DNA from: VAXT01 sp963774625
GTDB taxonomy: Bacteria > Actinomycetota > Thermoleophilia > Gaiellales > Gaiellaceae
Length of the DNA: 64,000 nt
Reading direction: 5' to 3'
Assembly: GCA_963774625.1 (NCBI GenBank)
Contig: CAVZFQ010000013.1
Coordinates: forward strand, 248,001 to 312,000
Below are positions 8,360 to 16,984 of the stretch, one piece after another. Below the pieces are notes generated by a model. It saw nothing but the letters and a program-made list of their open reading frames with translations. It was not told the origin of the DNA and made no database searches. Each line of letters begins with the position of its first letter. Position 1 is the first letter of the stretch. The position numbers and the translations under genes were made by a program.

Positions 8360-8856
8360 GACGCGAGCGCCGCTCGGGTGCTCGGCCCGAGCCGTCCGGC
8401 GAGCCGGGCGAGATCGTCAGGCGTGTCGACGTCATCCGCCAGGTTCTCGATCGCGAGCGTGCGCGAGGGCGCCGCAGCCCGGAACCGTTCGGCGCTCCCC
8501 GGGCCGTAGAGCGGCTGGAAGACGTCGGGGCTCGAGAGCGCCAGCGCGTTCGTCGTCCCGTCGGCGGCCTCGACGAGCGCGAGCCCGTCCTCCGGGATCT
8601 CCGCGAGAAGCCGTTTCACGTCTGCGGGCTGCGCGCACGGCAGATCGGCGTTCACGATCGCGACCGGCCCCTCCAGTCCGACGAGCGCTTCCTGGACGGC
8701 GGGCCCCTGGCCGCCCTCGCCTCCGGCGATCACGGTCCGCGCGACCGGCTCACACGCTGCGAGCACGTCCACGAGCATCGCCTGGGCCAATTCGGAGGCG
8801 GCTGGAGCGAGTCTCTGCTTGCCGTTCGGCCTGAACGGGATGACGATCGTCGCCAT
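8356..8856 (-). CDS. cofC: Phospholactate/phosphoenolpyruvate guanylyltransferase
   Basis: CofC/FbiD makes the GDP-activated three-carbon unit for F420. The product is 166 residues, somewhat shorter than the usual 200 or more. MATIVIPFRPNGKQRLAP is the nucleotide-binding N-terminus with the conserved K-x-RL, and AIVNADLPCAQPADVKRLL contains the metal-binding Asp. IENLADDVDTPDDL at the end is also characteristic of the family. In actinobacteria the substrate is usually phosphoenolpyruvate. First gene of the F420 operon, divergent from the PolX-like gene with about 19 bases between starts. Confidence 0.87.
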   Translation of the reverse strand: MATIVIPFRPNGKQRLAPAASELAQAMLVDVLAACEPVARTVIAGGEGGQGPAVQEALVGLEGPVAIVNADLPCAQPADVKRLLAEIPEDGLALVEAADGTTNALALSSPDVFQPLYGPGSAERFRAAAPSRTLAIENLADDVDTPDDLARLAGRLGPSTRAALAS

Positions 8857-8875
8857 GCGGGGAGACTATCCCTGC

Positions 8876-10562
8876 GTGTCCATTTCGAACTCGGAGATCG
8901 CCGACAAGCTGGAGTCGTTCGCGTCGCTGCTCGACCTGGCGGAGGCGAGTCACTACACGTCGCGGGCGTACCGGCGCGCGGCGGAGATGATTCGCGAGAC
9001 GAAGGCGCCGATGGCGGACCTCGTGCGCGCGGGCCGGGCGCGCGAGCTGCGGGGAATCGGGCCGGGGATCGAGCTGCGGCTGCGGGAGCTCGTCGAGACC
9101 GGGTCGCTGCACGAGCTGGAGGAGCTCGAGGAGCAGATCGCTCCGGAGCTCGTCGGGCTGGGACGGCTGCTCGGGCTGGGGCCGAAGCGCATGTCGGAGA
9201 TCGGGCGGGCGCTCGACGTGCGGACGGTCGAGGGCTTTCGGCAGGCCGTGGCGGCGGGCCGGCTCTCCGGCGTGCCCGGCATCGGGCCGAAGACCGAGGC
9301 CAAGATCGTCGCCGGGCTCCGGCAGGAACGGCCTCCCCGCCCGCGTCGCGGGCTGCTGCTCAACCATGCGCGCGCGCTCGTCGAGGCGATCTCCGAGTCG
9401 CTCGGCGGAGAGCCGGCCGGGGATCCGCGTCGCTGGCGGGACGCGTCCTTCGACTTCGCGGTCGTCTGCGCCGCGAAGGACCCCGCGAAGATCCTGGAGC
9501 GCTTCGAGCACTGCCGCTGATCGTTGCCGTGGTCGAGCGCGAGGAGCGGCGCGCGATCGGCGTCACAGTCGAGGGAGTCCCCGTTCAGCTCGTCGTCGCG
9601 TCACCCGAGCGCTTCGGCACGGAGCTCGTGCGCGCTACCGGGTCGCCCGAGTACGTGGCCGCCCTCGAACCGCTGCCCGACGCTCCCGACGAAGAGGGTG
9701 TCTACCGCGCGCTCGGGATCCCCTACTGCCCGCCCGAGCTGCGCGAGCAGCCGTTCCGCGGCGAACCGCCTCGACTCGTCGAGGTCGCCGACATTCGCGG
9801 CGACCTGCACGTGCACTCCGACTGGTCGGACGGCAAGGCAACCGTCCTCGAGATGGCGGAGGCGGCTCAGGGACCGCGGCTACGAGTACCTGGCGATCTG
9901 CGACCACACGCGAAACGTGCGAGTCGTGCCCGGGCTGGACGCCGACGACCTGCGCCGCCAGGCCGAGGAGATCGCGGCCGCGAACGAGCAGGTGGCGCCG
10001 TTTCGCATCCTGCGCGGCACCGAGTGCGACATCCTCCCCGACGGCTCGCTCGACCTCCCCGACGACGTCCTCGCCGAGCTCGACTGGGTTCAGGCGAGCG
10101 TCCACGCGGGCCAGCGGGCGCCGCGCAAGGAGATCACGAAGCGGACGCTCGAGGCCATGCGGCATCCGGCCGTGCGGTCCCTCTCCCATCCGACGGGGCG
10201 GATCATCAACCACCGCCCTGAGAACGCGCTCGATCTCGAGCAGGCGTTCGAGGTCGCGCTGGAGACCGGGGTCGCGCTCGAGGTGAACGGCCTCCCGCCC
10301 CGGCTCGACCTCCGCGACGAGCACATGCAAGGCGGCCATCGAGGCGGGGGTGCCGATCATCGCGTCGACGGATGCGCACTCGGTGCGCGGCCTGGACAAC
10401 ATGCTACTGGCGGTCGCCACAGCCCGCCGCGGCTGGGCGCAGCCCGCAAACGTCGTGAACACCCGCCCCCTGTCCGAAATCCTCGGGTCACCGCACGTTC
10501 GAGCAAGTAACAGTCTGTTACTTGCTTCGGTTGCGGTTTGTCGACCGGGCTCAGAGCGCTAG
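8876..10562 (+). CDS. polX: PolX-like HhH-PHP protein with degenerate polymerase site, frameshifted
   Basis: About 561 residues after correction. Order: helix-hairpin-helix region (LRGIGPGIELRLRELVETG, SGVPGIGPKTEAKIVAGL), a family X palm domain, then a PHP domain (GDLHVHSDWSDG, LAICDHT, RGTECDILPDG, VQASVHAG, LSHPTGR, IIASTDAHS) with its metal ligands intact. In the palm the usual DxD reads SFDFAV and the third Asp (xDLR) reads VQLVV, so polymerase activity is probably lost while the PHP nuclease/phosphatase part is kept. Frames break near 9511 (one base missing), 9871 and 10328 (one extra each). The last 25 residues run into a palindromic repeat. GTG at 8876 follows GGGAGA. Confidence 0.82.
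10502..10526. repeat. Palindrome with TAACAG core, copy 1
   Basis: AGCAAGTAACAG and CTGTTACTTGCT form a perfect 25-base palindrome with a single central T at 10514. It lies at the very 3' end of the PolX-like gene and shares the core AGTAACAGTCTGTTACT with copy 2, 55 bases on. It may act as a terminator for the convergent genes or as a binding site. Confidence 0.75.
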
Positions 10563-10579
10563 TAACAGTCTGTTACTAG
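10559..10579. repeat. Palindrome with TAACAG core, copy 2
   Basis: CTAGTAACAG (10559-10568) and CTGTTACTAG (10570-10579) form a perfect palindrome around a T. It begins at the PolX stop and ends 3 bases before the stop of the convergent wzt-operon gene, followed by GCGTTAGG. The same layout recurs at 41.3 kb. Confidence 0.75.
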
Positions 10580-10582
10580 GCG

Positions 10583-10861
10583 TTAGGGCTCGGTGGAGCC
10601 CGGGCCGCTCGTCGTCCACTCCCGCACTTCGTACCAGTGGCTCCCGCGCAGGGCTTCGGCGACCTTCGGGTCCGTGTGCCCCGCGTAGAAGACGTTCTTG
10701 TCGAGGTCGCAGCAGATGGCGACTGCGTCGAGCGGGAAATTGTCCAGGTCGACGAGCGCCTCGGCCGGGAGCCGGGCCTCCGCGACCGTGTAGTGCTTGA
10801 ACTGGAGGTCGGGCGCGATCTCCGTCAGCTCGGGCCAGTCAGGGCAGGTTCGCGAGCTCAT
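10583..10861 (-). CDS. Small hypothetical protein coupled to wzt
   Basis: The product has 92 residues, starting at the ATG at 10861 that overlaps the wzt stop by ATGA. It is soluble, acidic, without signal peptide or membrane helix; features are DLQFKHYTVAEARLPAEAL, AVAICCDLDKNVFYAGH and VAEALRGSHWYEVREW. I do not recognise a family. Translational coupling to the Wzt exporter ATPase suggests a role in the same glycan pathway, but this is context only. It is the last gene of the operon; a palindrome follows its stop. Confidence 0.6.
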   Translation of the reverse strand: MSSRTCPDWPELTEIAPDLQFKHYTVAEARLPAEALVDLDNFPLDAVAICCDLDKNVFYAGHTDPKVAEALRGSHWYEVREWTTSGPGSTEP

Positions 10862-12066
10862 CCCGCGCCGACTTCCACGCCGTCCGAGCTCCAGTCGCCG
10901 TCGAACCGCAGCACTCCGCGCGAGCTGTCCGAGGGCGCGACCGAGAACTGGGCGGCACCGTCGATCCGGTGATACCGCTTCGTTCCGGCGCGGTCGGTGA
11001 GCGTCACGCCGAGCTGGAAGCTCCCTTCCGCCAGCGGGAGCCGTCCGACCGTGAAGCTGAGGCTCTGCTCCCCGACGGACCCGTCCCAGCCCACCTGGTC
11101 GAGATCGAGCGCGCTGGACGCGAGCAACCCCCCGCCCGAGTCCCGCAGCTCCAGGGAAAGCCTCGGAGGGTCGACCGGCGCCTCGACCACGAGCCGCAGC
11201 CTGACCACTAGCGCGTCGCCAGACGTGAACTGCTCCGTCGGCCCCCCGTCGCCCTCGACCCGCACGTCCGCGACCCGAACCTCGCCGCTCCCCCATTCCC
11301 GGAGACCGGCGCGAAGCTCCTCGGGGCTCTCCTCGGCCGCCAGTTTGGCGTGGTAGCGCTTCAGCGCCTCGTTCGTCGCGCCGTCGTACTCGACGCGGCC
11401 CTGCGTCAGCAGCACAGCTCGCTCACACAGGCGCTCGACGGCGGACGCGTCGTGCGACACGAAGCAGAGCGTGCCCCCGCGCTCGCGGAACTGCAGCACG
11501 CGGTCGATGCACTTCCGCTGGAAGGCCTCGTCGCCGACGGCGAACACCTCGTCGAGGAGCAGCACGTCGGCCTCGATGTGCACCGCGATCGCGAACCCGA
11601 GCCGCATGTACATGCCCGAAGAGTAGGTCCGTACCGGGATGTCGATGAACTCCTCGAGCTCGCTGAACGCCACGATGTCGTCGAGCCGCTCGTCCACGAG
11701 CTTGCGCGGGAGGCCGTAGATCGAGGCGCTGAGGTAGATGTTCTCGCGGCCCGTGAAGTCGGGATGGAAGCCGGCGCCGAGCTCGAGGAGCGAGCCGACC
11801 GAGCCGCCGACCTCGAGCCGTCCCTCGGTGGGCGCGAAGATGCCGGCGATCAGGCGCAGGAGGGTCGTCTTCCCCGACCCGTTCCGTCCGACGAACCCGA
11901 CCGACTCGCCCGGCTGGATCGCCAGATCGACCTCGCGAACCGCCCAGATCTCCGTCGGCCGCACGTGCCTGCGGCGGACGATCGCCTCCTTCAGAGTCAG
12001 GTTTCGGTGCGGGTAGACGCGGAACCGCCGCCCCAGCTTCTCGGCAACGATCTCGCCGGTTTTCAT
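10858..12066 (-). CDS. wzt: Polysaccharide ABC exporter ATPase with C-terminal carbohydrate-binding domain
   Basis: Wzt powers export of an undecaprenyl-linked glycan through Wzm. Length is 402 residues. The ATPase half has Walker A GRNGSGKT (60-67), the ABC signature YSSGMY (148-153) and Walker B DVLLLDE (167-173), followed by the H-loop in CFVSHD. Residues from about 260 to the end (PTEQFTSGDALVVRLRLVV, GSFQLGVTLTDRAG) form a beta-sandwich like the Wzt_C domain, which in E. coli O9a and Klebsiella O12 recognises the modified end of the polymer. wzm lies 2.1 kb away, beyond hemH-hemE, in the same orientation. Confidence 0.92.
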   Translation of the reverse strand: MKTGEIVAEKLGRRFRVYPHRNLTLKEAIVRRRHVRPTEIWAVREVDLAIQPGESVGFVGRNGSGKTTLLRLIAGIFAPTEGRLEVGGSVGSLLELGAGFHPDFTGRENIYLSASIYGLPRKLVDERLDDIVAFSELEEFIDIPVRTYSSGMYMRLGFAIAVHIEADVLLLDEVFAVGDEAFQRKCIDRVLQFRERGGTLCFVSHDASAVERLCERAVLLTQGRVEYDGATNEALKRYHAKLAAEESPEELRAGLREWGSGEVRVADVRVEGDGGPTEQFTSGDALVVRLRLVVEAPVDPPRLSLELRDSGGGLLASSALDLDQVGWDGSVGEQSLSFTVGRLPLAEGSFQLGVTLTDRAGTKRYHRIDGAAQFSVAPSDSSRGVLRFDGDWSSDGVEVGAG

Positions 12067-12137
12067 GCGTGCCTCTTCCGGCCATGCTCCCCCGCTTCCG
12101 GGGGTCGATGAGCAAGCCAGGGTAGGACGCAGGGAGT

Positions 12138-12159
12138 CCCAATGCTTTTCAGCATTGGG
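12138..12159. terminator. Hairpin after hemH
   Basis: CCCAATGCT (12138-12146) pairs with AGCATTGGG (12151-12159) around a TTTC loop. On the minus strand it lies about 28 bases beyond the hemH stop and ahead of the wzt start. A second hairpin (CCCCCG/CGGGGG type, about 12087-12103) lies nearer wzt. Probably an end signal for the heme genes; no U-tract is seen. Confidence 0.55.
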
Positions 12160-12186
12160 GCGACTGAGGACGCCGCCTGGCGCCGC

Positions 12187-13090
12187 TCAGCGGCCGTCGG
12201 AAGCGATGGGTTCATGGTTGGAAGGGGCACATATCGAGGGTACTGAAACGAGGTCGGCCAGCCCCGGATAAAGGCAGGATCGTCGTTCAGCGACTCGATC
12301 CGGTCGAGCTCGAGGCCCAGCTCGGCGGCGCGCTCCCGGGCTTCGACGTCGATGTCCCACAGGATCTCGAGATGGTCGGACACGAAGCCGATCGGGCAGA
12401 CGAGGACGCGCTCGACCCCCCGGCCCTGCAGCGCGTCCAGCTCGTCGAGGATGTCCGGGCCCAGCCAGGGCTCGCCGGTCGGGCTCGCGCTCTGAAAGGC
12501 GAACGACCAGGACTCGAGCCCGGCGCGCTCGGCGATCAGCCGCGACAGTCTCGAGGAGCTCGTCCCGGTAGGGGTCGCCCTCGTCGAGAATCCGCGCCGG
12601 CAGGCTGTGCGCCGTGAAGACGACGTGCCCGTCGAATCCGCGCACCCGCTCGGCGAGCACGTCGAGATAAGGCTCGTGCGTTCCCCAGCGCTCGACGAAG
12701 CGCAGCTCGGCCCGGCCCGCGAGCGCCGCCTCCAAGCGCTCCCGGTACCCGTCGATGGACAGCTTCGAATAGTGGGGTGCCAGCACGAGGCCGACGATCG
12801 TCTCCGCGCCGCCGGCCAGCGCCTGCTCGACCGCATCCGCGATCCGCGGCCGCCAGTGCTTCATCCCCACGAACACGGGCACGCCGAGCTCGGCTTCCAA
12901 GCGCCGCCCGCTGGCGCTCGGTGATCTCGTCGAGCGGCGAGCGCCCTCCGATCCGGCGGTAGCGCTCGGTCAGCTCCTCCACGGCGGCATCCGACACCGG
13001 CCGCCCCTCGCGGATGTCCTCGAGGTAGGGCCGGATGTCGTCGACCCCCTCCGGGCTGCCGTAGGCCATGAGGACGACGGCGGCCTTCAC
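12187..13090 (-). CDS. hemH: Ferrochelatase (coproporphyrin type likely), frameshifted
   Basis: Inserts iron into the porphyrin. In actinobacteria this enzyme usually acts on coproporphyrin III (CpfC). Family segments: VVLMAYGSPEGVDDIRPYLE at the start, RYRRIGGRSPL, LAPHYSKLSIDGY, VVFTAHSLPARIL with the catalytic His, and PIGFVSDHLEILWDIDVEA with the conserved Glu. The frame breaks at 12898 and 12549 (one extra base each) and again near 12260, so the last 20 or so residues are uncertain. The GTG start at 13090 overlaps the hemE stop. Confidence 0.87.
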
Positions 13091-14119
13091 GCGGCCACCT
13101 TCGCGGTCCGTTCGTGGACGAACTCGACGAGCCGCTTGAGGTCGGCGGGATCGGTGTCCGGCAACACGCCGTGGCCGAGGTTGAAGATGTGACCCGGCCG
13201 GCCGCCCGCCGCATTGATGATCGACTCGGCCGCCCGCTCGACGCGCTCCCACGGGCCCGAGCAGCAGCGCCGGCTCGAGATTCCCCTGCACGCCCCGGTC
13301 GTAGCCGATCCGCTGCCAGGCCTCGTTGAGCGGAGACCGCCAGTCCAGGCCGATCACGTCACCGCCGACCCCGGTCATCGCCTCCAGCAGGTGCGCCGTG
13401 CCCGTGCCGAAATGGATGCTCGGGGCGTTGACCTCGGCCAGGATCCGCGCCGAGTAGGGCGCGACGAACTCCTGGTAGTCCTGCCGCGAGAGCGCGCCGA
13501 CCCACGAGTCGAAGAGCTGAACGACGTCGGCGCCCGCCGCGACCTTCGCCCGCAGGTAGGGCACGAACGTGTCCGTCAGCTTCTCGGCGAGCGCATGCCA
13601 GACCTCCGGTGCGGCGTAGAGGCAGCGCTTCGTCTTCACGAAGTCACGGGTCGGCTTGCCCTCGATCAGGTACCCCGCCACTGTGAACGGCCCTCCGCAG
13701 AACCCGATCAGGGCCTGCTCGGGCGTGAGGCCTTCCCGCACGAGGCGCACCGCGTCCAGCACGAACGGCACCGACTCCGCGGGGTCGGGCACGCCCAGCC
13801 GCTCGACGTCCGCGAGCGTCTCGATCGGCCGCTCGATGACCGGGCCCACGTTCTCGACCAGGTCGACGTCGACGCCCATCCCGAGGACGGGCAGCATGAT
13901 GTCGGCGAACATGACCGCCGCGTCGACGCCGTGCAGGCGCACCGGCTCGAGCGTCACCTCCGCGCAGAGCTCGGGCTGCCGGACGACCTCGAACAGCCCG
14001 TACTGCTTGCGGATCTTCCGGTACCCCGGCAGCGAGCGCCCCGCCTGGCGCATGAACCAGACCGGCGTCCGCTCGACGGGCTCGAGGCGGCAGGCTCGGA
14101 CAAGGAGAGGCGCGGTCAC
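13087..14119 (-). CDS. hemE: Uroporphyrinogen III decarboxylase, one frameshift
   Basis: Converts uroporphyrinogen III to coproporphyrinogen III. The corrected product has 343 residues, the normal length. The signature TPVWFMRQAGRSLPGYRKIR near residue 18, FADIMLPVLGMGVDV, and IGFCGGPFTVAGYLIEG are all present, and the C-terminus GHIFNLGHGVLPDTDP carries the conserved His. One extra base near 13252 breaks the frame in the last fifth of the gene. It forms an operon with hemH (GTGA overlap). A heme pair lodged between wzt and wzm is unusual. Confidence 0.93.
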
Positions 14120-14128
14120 GGCGGAGGG

Positions 14129-14923
14129 CTAGAGCTGGGCGGCGAGCTGGTCGTCGACCCGGCGGAAGACGATCGAGGCGATCACGAGCGCGGCAGCCGA
14201 GACTCCGACCACGTAGATCACGTCGCCGAGCTGCGGCAGCTTGCCCCAGAACAGCGGGTCGCGAATCGCCTCCACGAAGGGCGCCACGGGGTTGCCGTAA
14301 TAGAGGAAGTTGCCGATCGTCGGATGCGAGCTGATGCCCGGCAGCTGGTCGAAGGTGTAGAAGATCGGCGTCAGGATGAACCAGGGGAGCAGCACCGTCA
14401 CGACGAGGTGCTCGATGTCCCGGAACATGACCGTCGCCGAGGCGAGCAGGATCGAGAACCCGGTCACGAGCGCCGCCAGCGGGATGAAGAGCGGCAGCGC
14501 GGCCCAGAAGGTCGAACGCGTCTCCGGGATGACGATCAGGTTGAGCGGAAGGACGACGGCCAGCATCACGAGCATCGTCACGAGGTTCGTGGCGACGACG
14601 GAGAGCGGCAGCAGTTGCCGCGGAAAGCGCACCTGCTTGACGAGACTCGCGTGGCCGAGGAGGCTCGTGCACGACATCTGGACGGCCTGCTGGAAGAACA
14701 TCCAGGTCACGAGCCCCGAGAGCACGAACAGCGGGTAGTGCTCGATCGAGACGGCCCGCAGCAGGATCGAGAAGAGCAGCCAGTAGCCGAGCATCAGGAC
14801 GATCGGGTTGATGAGCGTCCACACCAGCCCGAGCGCCGACCCCCGGTACTTGACGCGCAGCTCACGGCGAAAGAGGTTGAGAAAGAGGTCCCGGTAGCGA
14901 AAAAGGTCGGCGTAGAGATGCAC
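14129..14923 (-). CDS. wzm: Polysaccharide ABC exporter permease
   Basis: Membrane subunit partnering Wzt, moving lipid-linked glycan across the membrane. From the GTG at 14923 it is 264 residues with about six helices, typical of the ABC-2 type: LFRRELRVKYRGSALGLVWT is the amphipathic N-terminal interface, then ALLFSILLRA-like WLLFSILLRAVSIEHYPLFV, LLPWFILTPIFYTF and NFLYYGNPVAPFVEAIRDPL. The same reading frame continues to an ATG at 14986, but that would overlap the divergent glycosyltransferase. wzt is separated from it by hemE-hemH. Confidence 0.87.
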   Translation of the reverse strand: MHLYADLFRYRDLFLNLFRRELRVKYRGSALGLVWTLINPIVLMLGYWLLFSILLRAVSIEHYPLFVLSGLVTWMFFQQAVQMSCTSLLGHASLVKQVRFPRQLLPLSVVATNLVTMLVMLAVVLPLNLIVIPETRSTFWAALPLFIPLAALVTGFSILLASATVMFRDIEHLVVTVLLPWFILTPIFYTFDQLPGISSHPTIGNFLYYGNPVAPFVEAIRDPLFWGKLPQLGDVIYVVGVSAAALVIASIVFRRVDDQLAAQL

Positions 14924-14942
14924 GGCCTGCCAGTGTAGAGAG

Positions 14943-15969
14943 GTGCGAATCGTCGTCGACGTCACGCCGCTCTCCCACCGGCGCACCGGTGTCGGGAACT
15001 ACATCAGGGGATCGCTGCGCGGCCTGGTCGAGGCAGCGGAGGGCCGGCACGAGCTGGTCGCGTTCGGCGTCGTCAGCATGCGTGCGCGAGAGCAACTCGA
15101 GTCTGCGCTGAGCGACCTCGACGTCACGCAGCGCATCGTCGCGCTGCCGCCTTCGGCGCACGCCTGGCGAACGGTCTGGAGCCGGGCCGGCTACCCACCG
15201 GTGGAGCGCTTCGTCGGATCGCTGGACGTCTTCCACTTCTCGGACTGGATGTACCCGCCCCAACGAGACGGCCTGCGCTCGACGCTGATCCACGACCTCG
15301 TGCCGCTGCACTTCCCCGACCTGGTGCACCCCCGCACCCGGCGGCAGAACCTGGCCAAGTACCGGCACGCGGCGCCGGACCTGCGACGTGATCGTCGTCA
15401 ACAGCGAGTACACGGCGAACGACGTGGCCGAGCACCTCGAGTTTCCGCGCGAGCGCATCGTCGTCGCCCAGCCCGGTGTGGACGAACGCTTCACGCCCGA
15501 GGGCCCGCGCCACGAGCAGGACGGCCAGTACGTGCTGATGCTCTCGCCGGCCGAGCCGCGCAAGAACTTCGATCGGCTTGCCGACGCGGTCGATCTCGTG
15601 CGCGTCCGTCGGCCCGAGCTGCAGCTCCTCGCGCCTGAGTGGGCCGACGATGCGGAGCTGCCCGCGCTCTATCGCGGTGCGGCCGTCTTCGCCTATCCCT
15701 CGCTCTTCGAAGGGTTCGGTATGCCGATCATCGAGGCGATGGCGTGTGGAACGCCTGTCATGGCGTCAGTCGCACGCCTCCCTGGACGAGGCCTGTGGGG
15801 ACGCGGCCCGGCGCGCTGATCCGTTGAGCGCGAGGCGATGGCGGCCGCGATCGAGGGGGCGCTCGTCGAGCGGCGGGCCCTGGTCGACAAAGGCCTGGCG
15901 CACGCGCGGCGCTTCACGTGGCGGGCCTGCGGCGAGGCTCACCTTCACGGATTCGAAACAGCCAACTGA
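14943..15969 (+). CDS. Glycosyltransferase family 4, frameshifted
   Basis: GT-B glycosyltransferase. N-terminus RIVVDVTPLSHRRTGVGNYI is the acceptor-side glycine motif, and the donor side has FEGFGMPIIEAMACGTPV with the E-x7-E pair. Frames break near 15378 and 15769 (one extra base each) and 15832 (one missing); after correction it reads to TGA at 15969. Between PELQLL and DDAELPALYRGA it is 15-20 residues shorter than its neighbour at 15983, which may be a small deletion or an assembly loss. First gene of a long plus-strand run, starting with GTG 20 bases from the divergent wzm start. Confidence 0.82.
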
Positions 15970-15982
15970 GACACTTCCGCTC

Positions 15983-16984
15983 GTGTTGAAGGTCGGTCTC
16001 GACGTCTCTCCGCTCGCGCTGTCACGAGCGGGAACGGCGCGCTACCTGCGGTCGCTCCAGGCTGCGCTGCAAAACGAGCCGGTCGAGATCGAGCAGTACG
16101 CGCTCGCGGGCGAGGGACGGCTGCGCAAGCTCCGGCGCGACACCGCCTGGTATCTCCGCACGCTGCCCGCGTCCGCGCGGCGGGGCGGTGTCGACGTGCT
16201 GCACTGCCCCACTCAGCGCGCCCCCTTTCGGAGCGACGTGCCGCTGGTCGTGACCATCCACGACCTCGCGGTCCTCCGCCACCCGGGGGCCTTCAATCTC
16301 TGGACGCGCCGCTACAGCGCGTTCGCGCTGCCCCGCATCGTGCGAGCCGCGCGCCGCGTCATCGTCGGCTCCGAATTCACCCGCAGCGAGGTGGCCGAGC
16401 TGCTGGACGTCCCGGACGAGAAGCTGCGCGTGATCCCCTACGGGGTCGGCGGGTCGTTCACGGCTCCCGACGGGCCGGCCGAGAGCGGCGACTACGTGCT
16501 CGCGGTCTCGACGCTCGAGCCGCGCAAGAACCTGGCGCGGCTGATCGAGGCGTTCGACCGGGCAGACCTCGACGGGCTCGAGCTCCGCATCGTCGGCGCC
16601 GAGGGGTGGGGCGGCGTGAGCGTCGGCGGCGACAACGTGCGCTGGCTCGGAGAGATCGGCGACGGCGAGCTGGCGCGGCAGTACCGCGGCGCCGCGGCCG
16701 TGGCCTATGTATCGCTCTACGAGGGCTTCGGCCTCCCGGTGCTGGAGGCGATGGCCAGCGGCACCCCGGTCGTCGCGCCCGCGGGCCCGCCGTTCAGCGA
16801 GTTCGCGGAAGGCGTCGCGGTCGGAGTCGATCCGCGCGACACGGACTCGATCGCCCTCGGCCTCCGCCAGGCGGTCGAGCGGCGCGACGAGCTCGGGCCG
16901 CTCGGCCGTGAGCGCGCCGGCGAGTACACCTGGAGCCGAGCGGCCAAGGCGCACGTGGACGTGTACCGCGAGGCGGCCGCGTGA
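15983..16984 (+). CDS. Glycosyltransferase family 4
   Basis: The protein has 333 residues, uninterrupted, probably transferring a sugar from a nucleotide donor onto the growing glycan at the inner membrane. KVGLDVSPLALSRAGTARYL opens the acceptor domain, VTIHDLAVLRHP and IVGSEFTRSEVAELLDV follow, the linker reads AVSTLEPRKNLARLIEAF, and the donor E-x7-E motif is YEGFGLPVLEAMASGTPVV. GTG at 15983 starts 13 bases after the previous gene; the stop overlaps the next GTG by 4 bases, so the three GT4 genes are co-transcribed. Confidence 0.88.
   Translation: MLKVGLDVSPLALSRAGTARYLRSLQAALQNEPVEIEQYALAGEGRLRKLRRDTAWYLRTLPASARRGGVDVLHCPTQRAPFRSDVPLVVTIHDLAVLRHPGAFNLWTRRYSAFALPRIVRAARRVIVGSEFTRSEVAELLDVPDEKLRVIPYGVGGSFTAPDGPAESGDYVLAVSTLEPRKNLARLIEAFDRADLDGLELRIVGAEGWGGVSVGGDNVRWLGEIGDGELARQYRGAAAVAYVSLYEGFGLPVLEAMASGTPVVAPAGPPFSEFAEGVAVGVDPRDTDSIALGLRQAVERRDELGPLGRERAGEYTWSRAAKAHVDVYREAAA

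Noticed and set aside
10502..10579. CRISPR-like repeats
   Set aside because: Only two palindromes with a single short gap that is coding sequence; no array and no cas gene.
13214..14938. Long plus-strand open frame over hemE and wzm
   Set aside because: Highly charged, repetitive composition typical of an antisense shadow; both minus-strand genes are recognisable.
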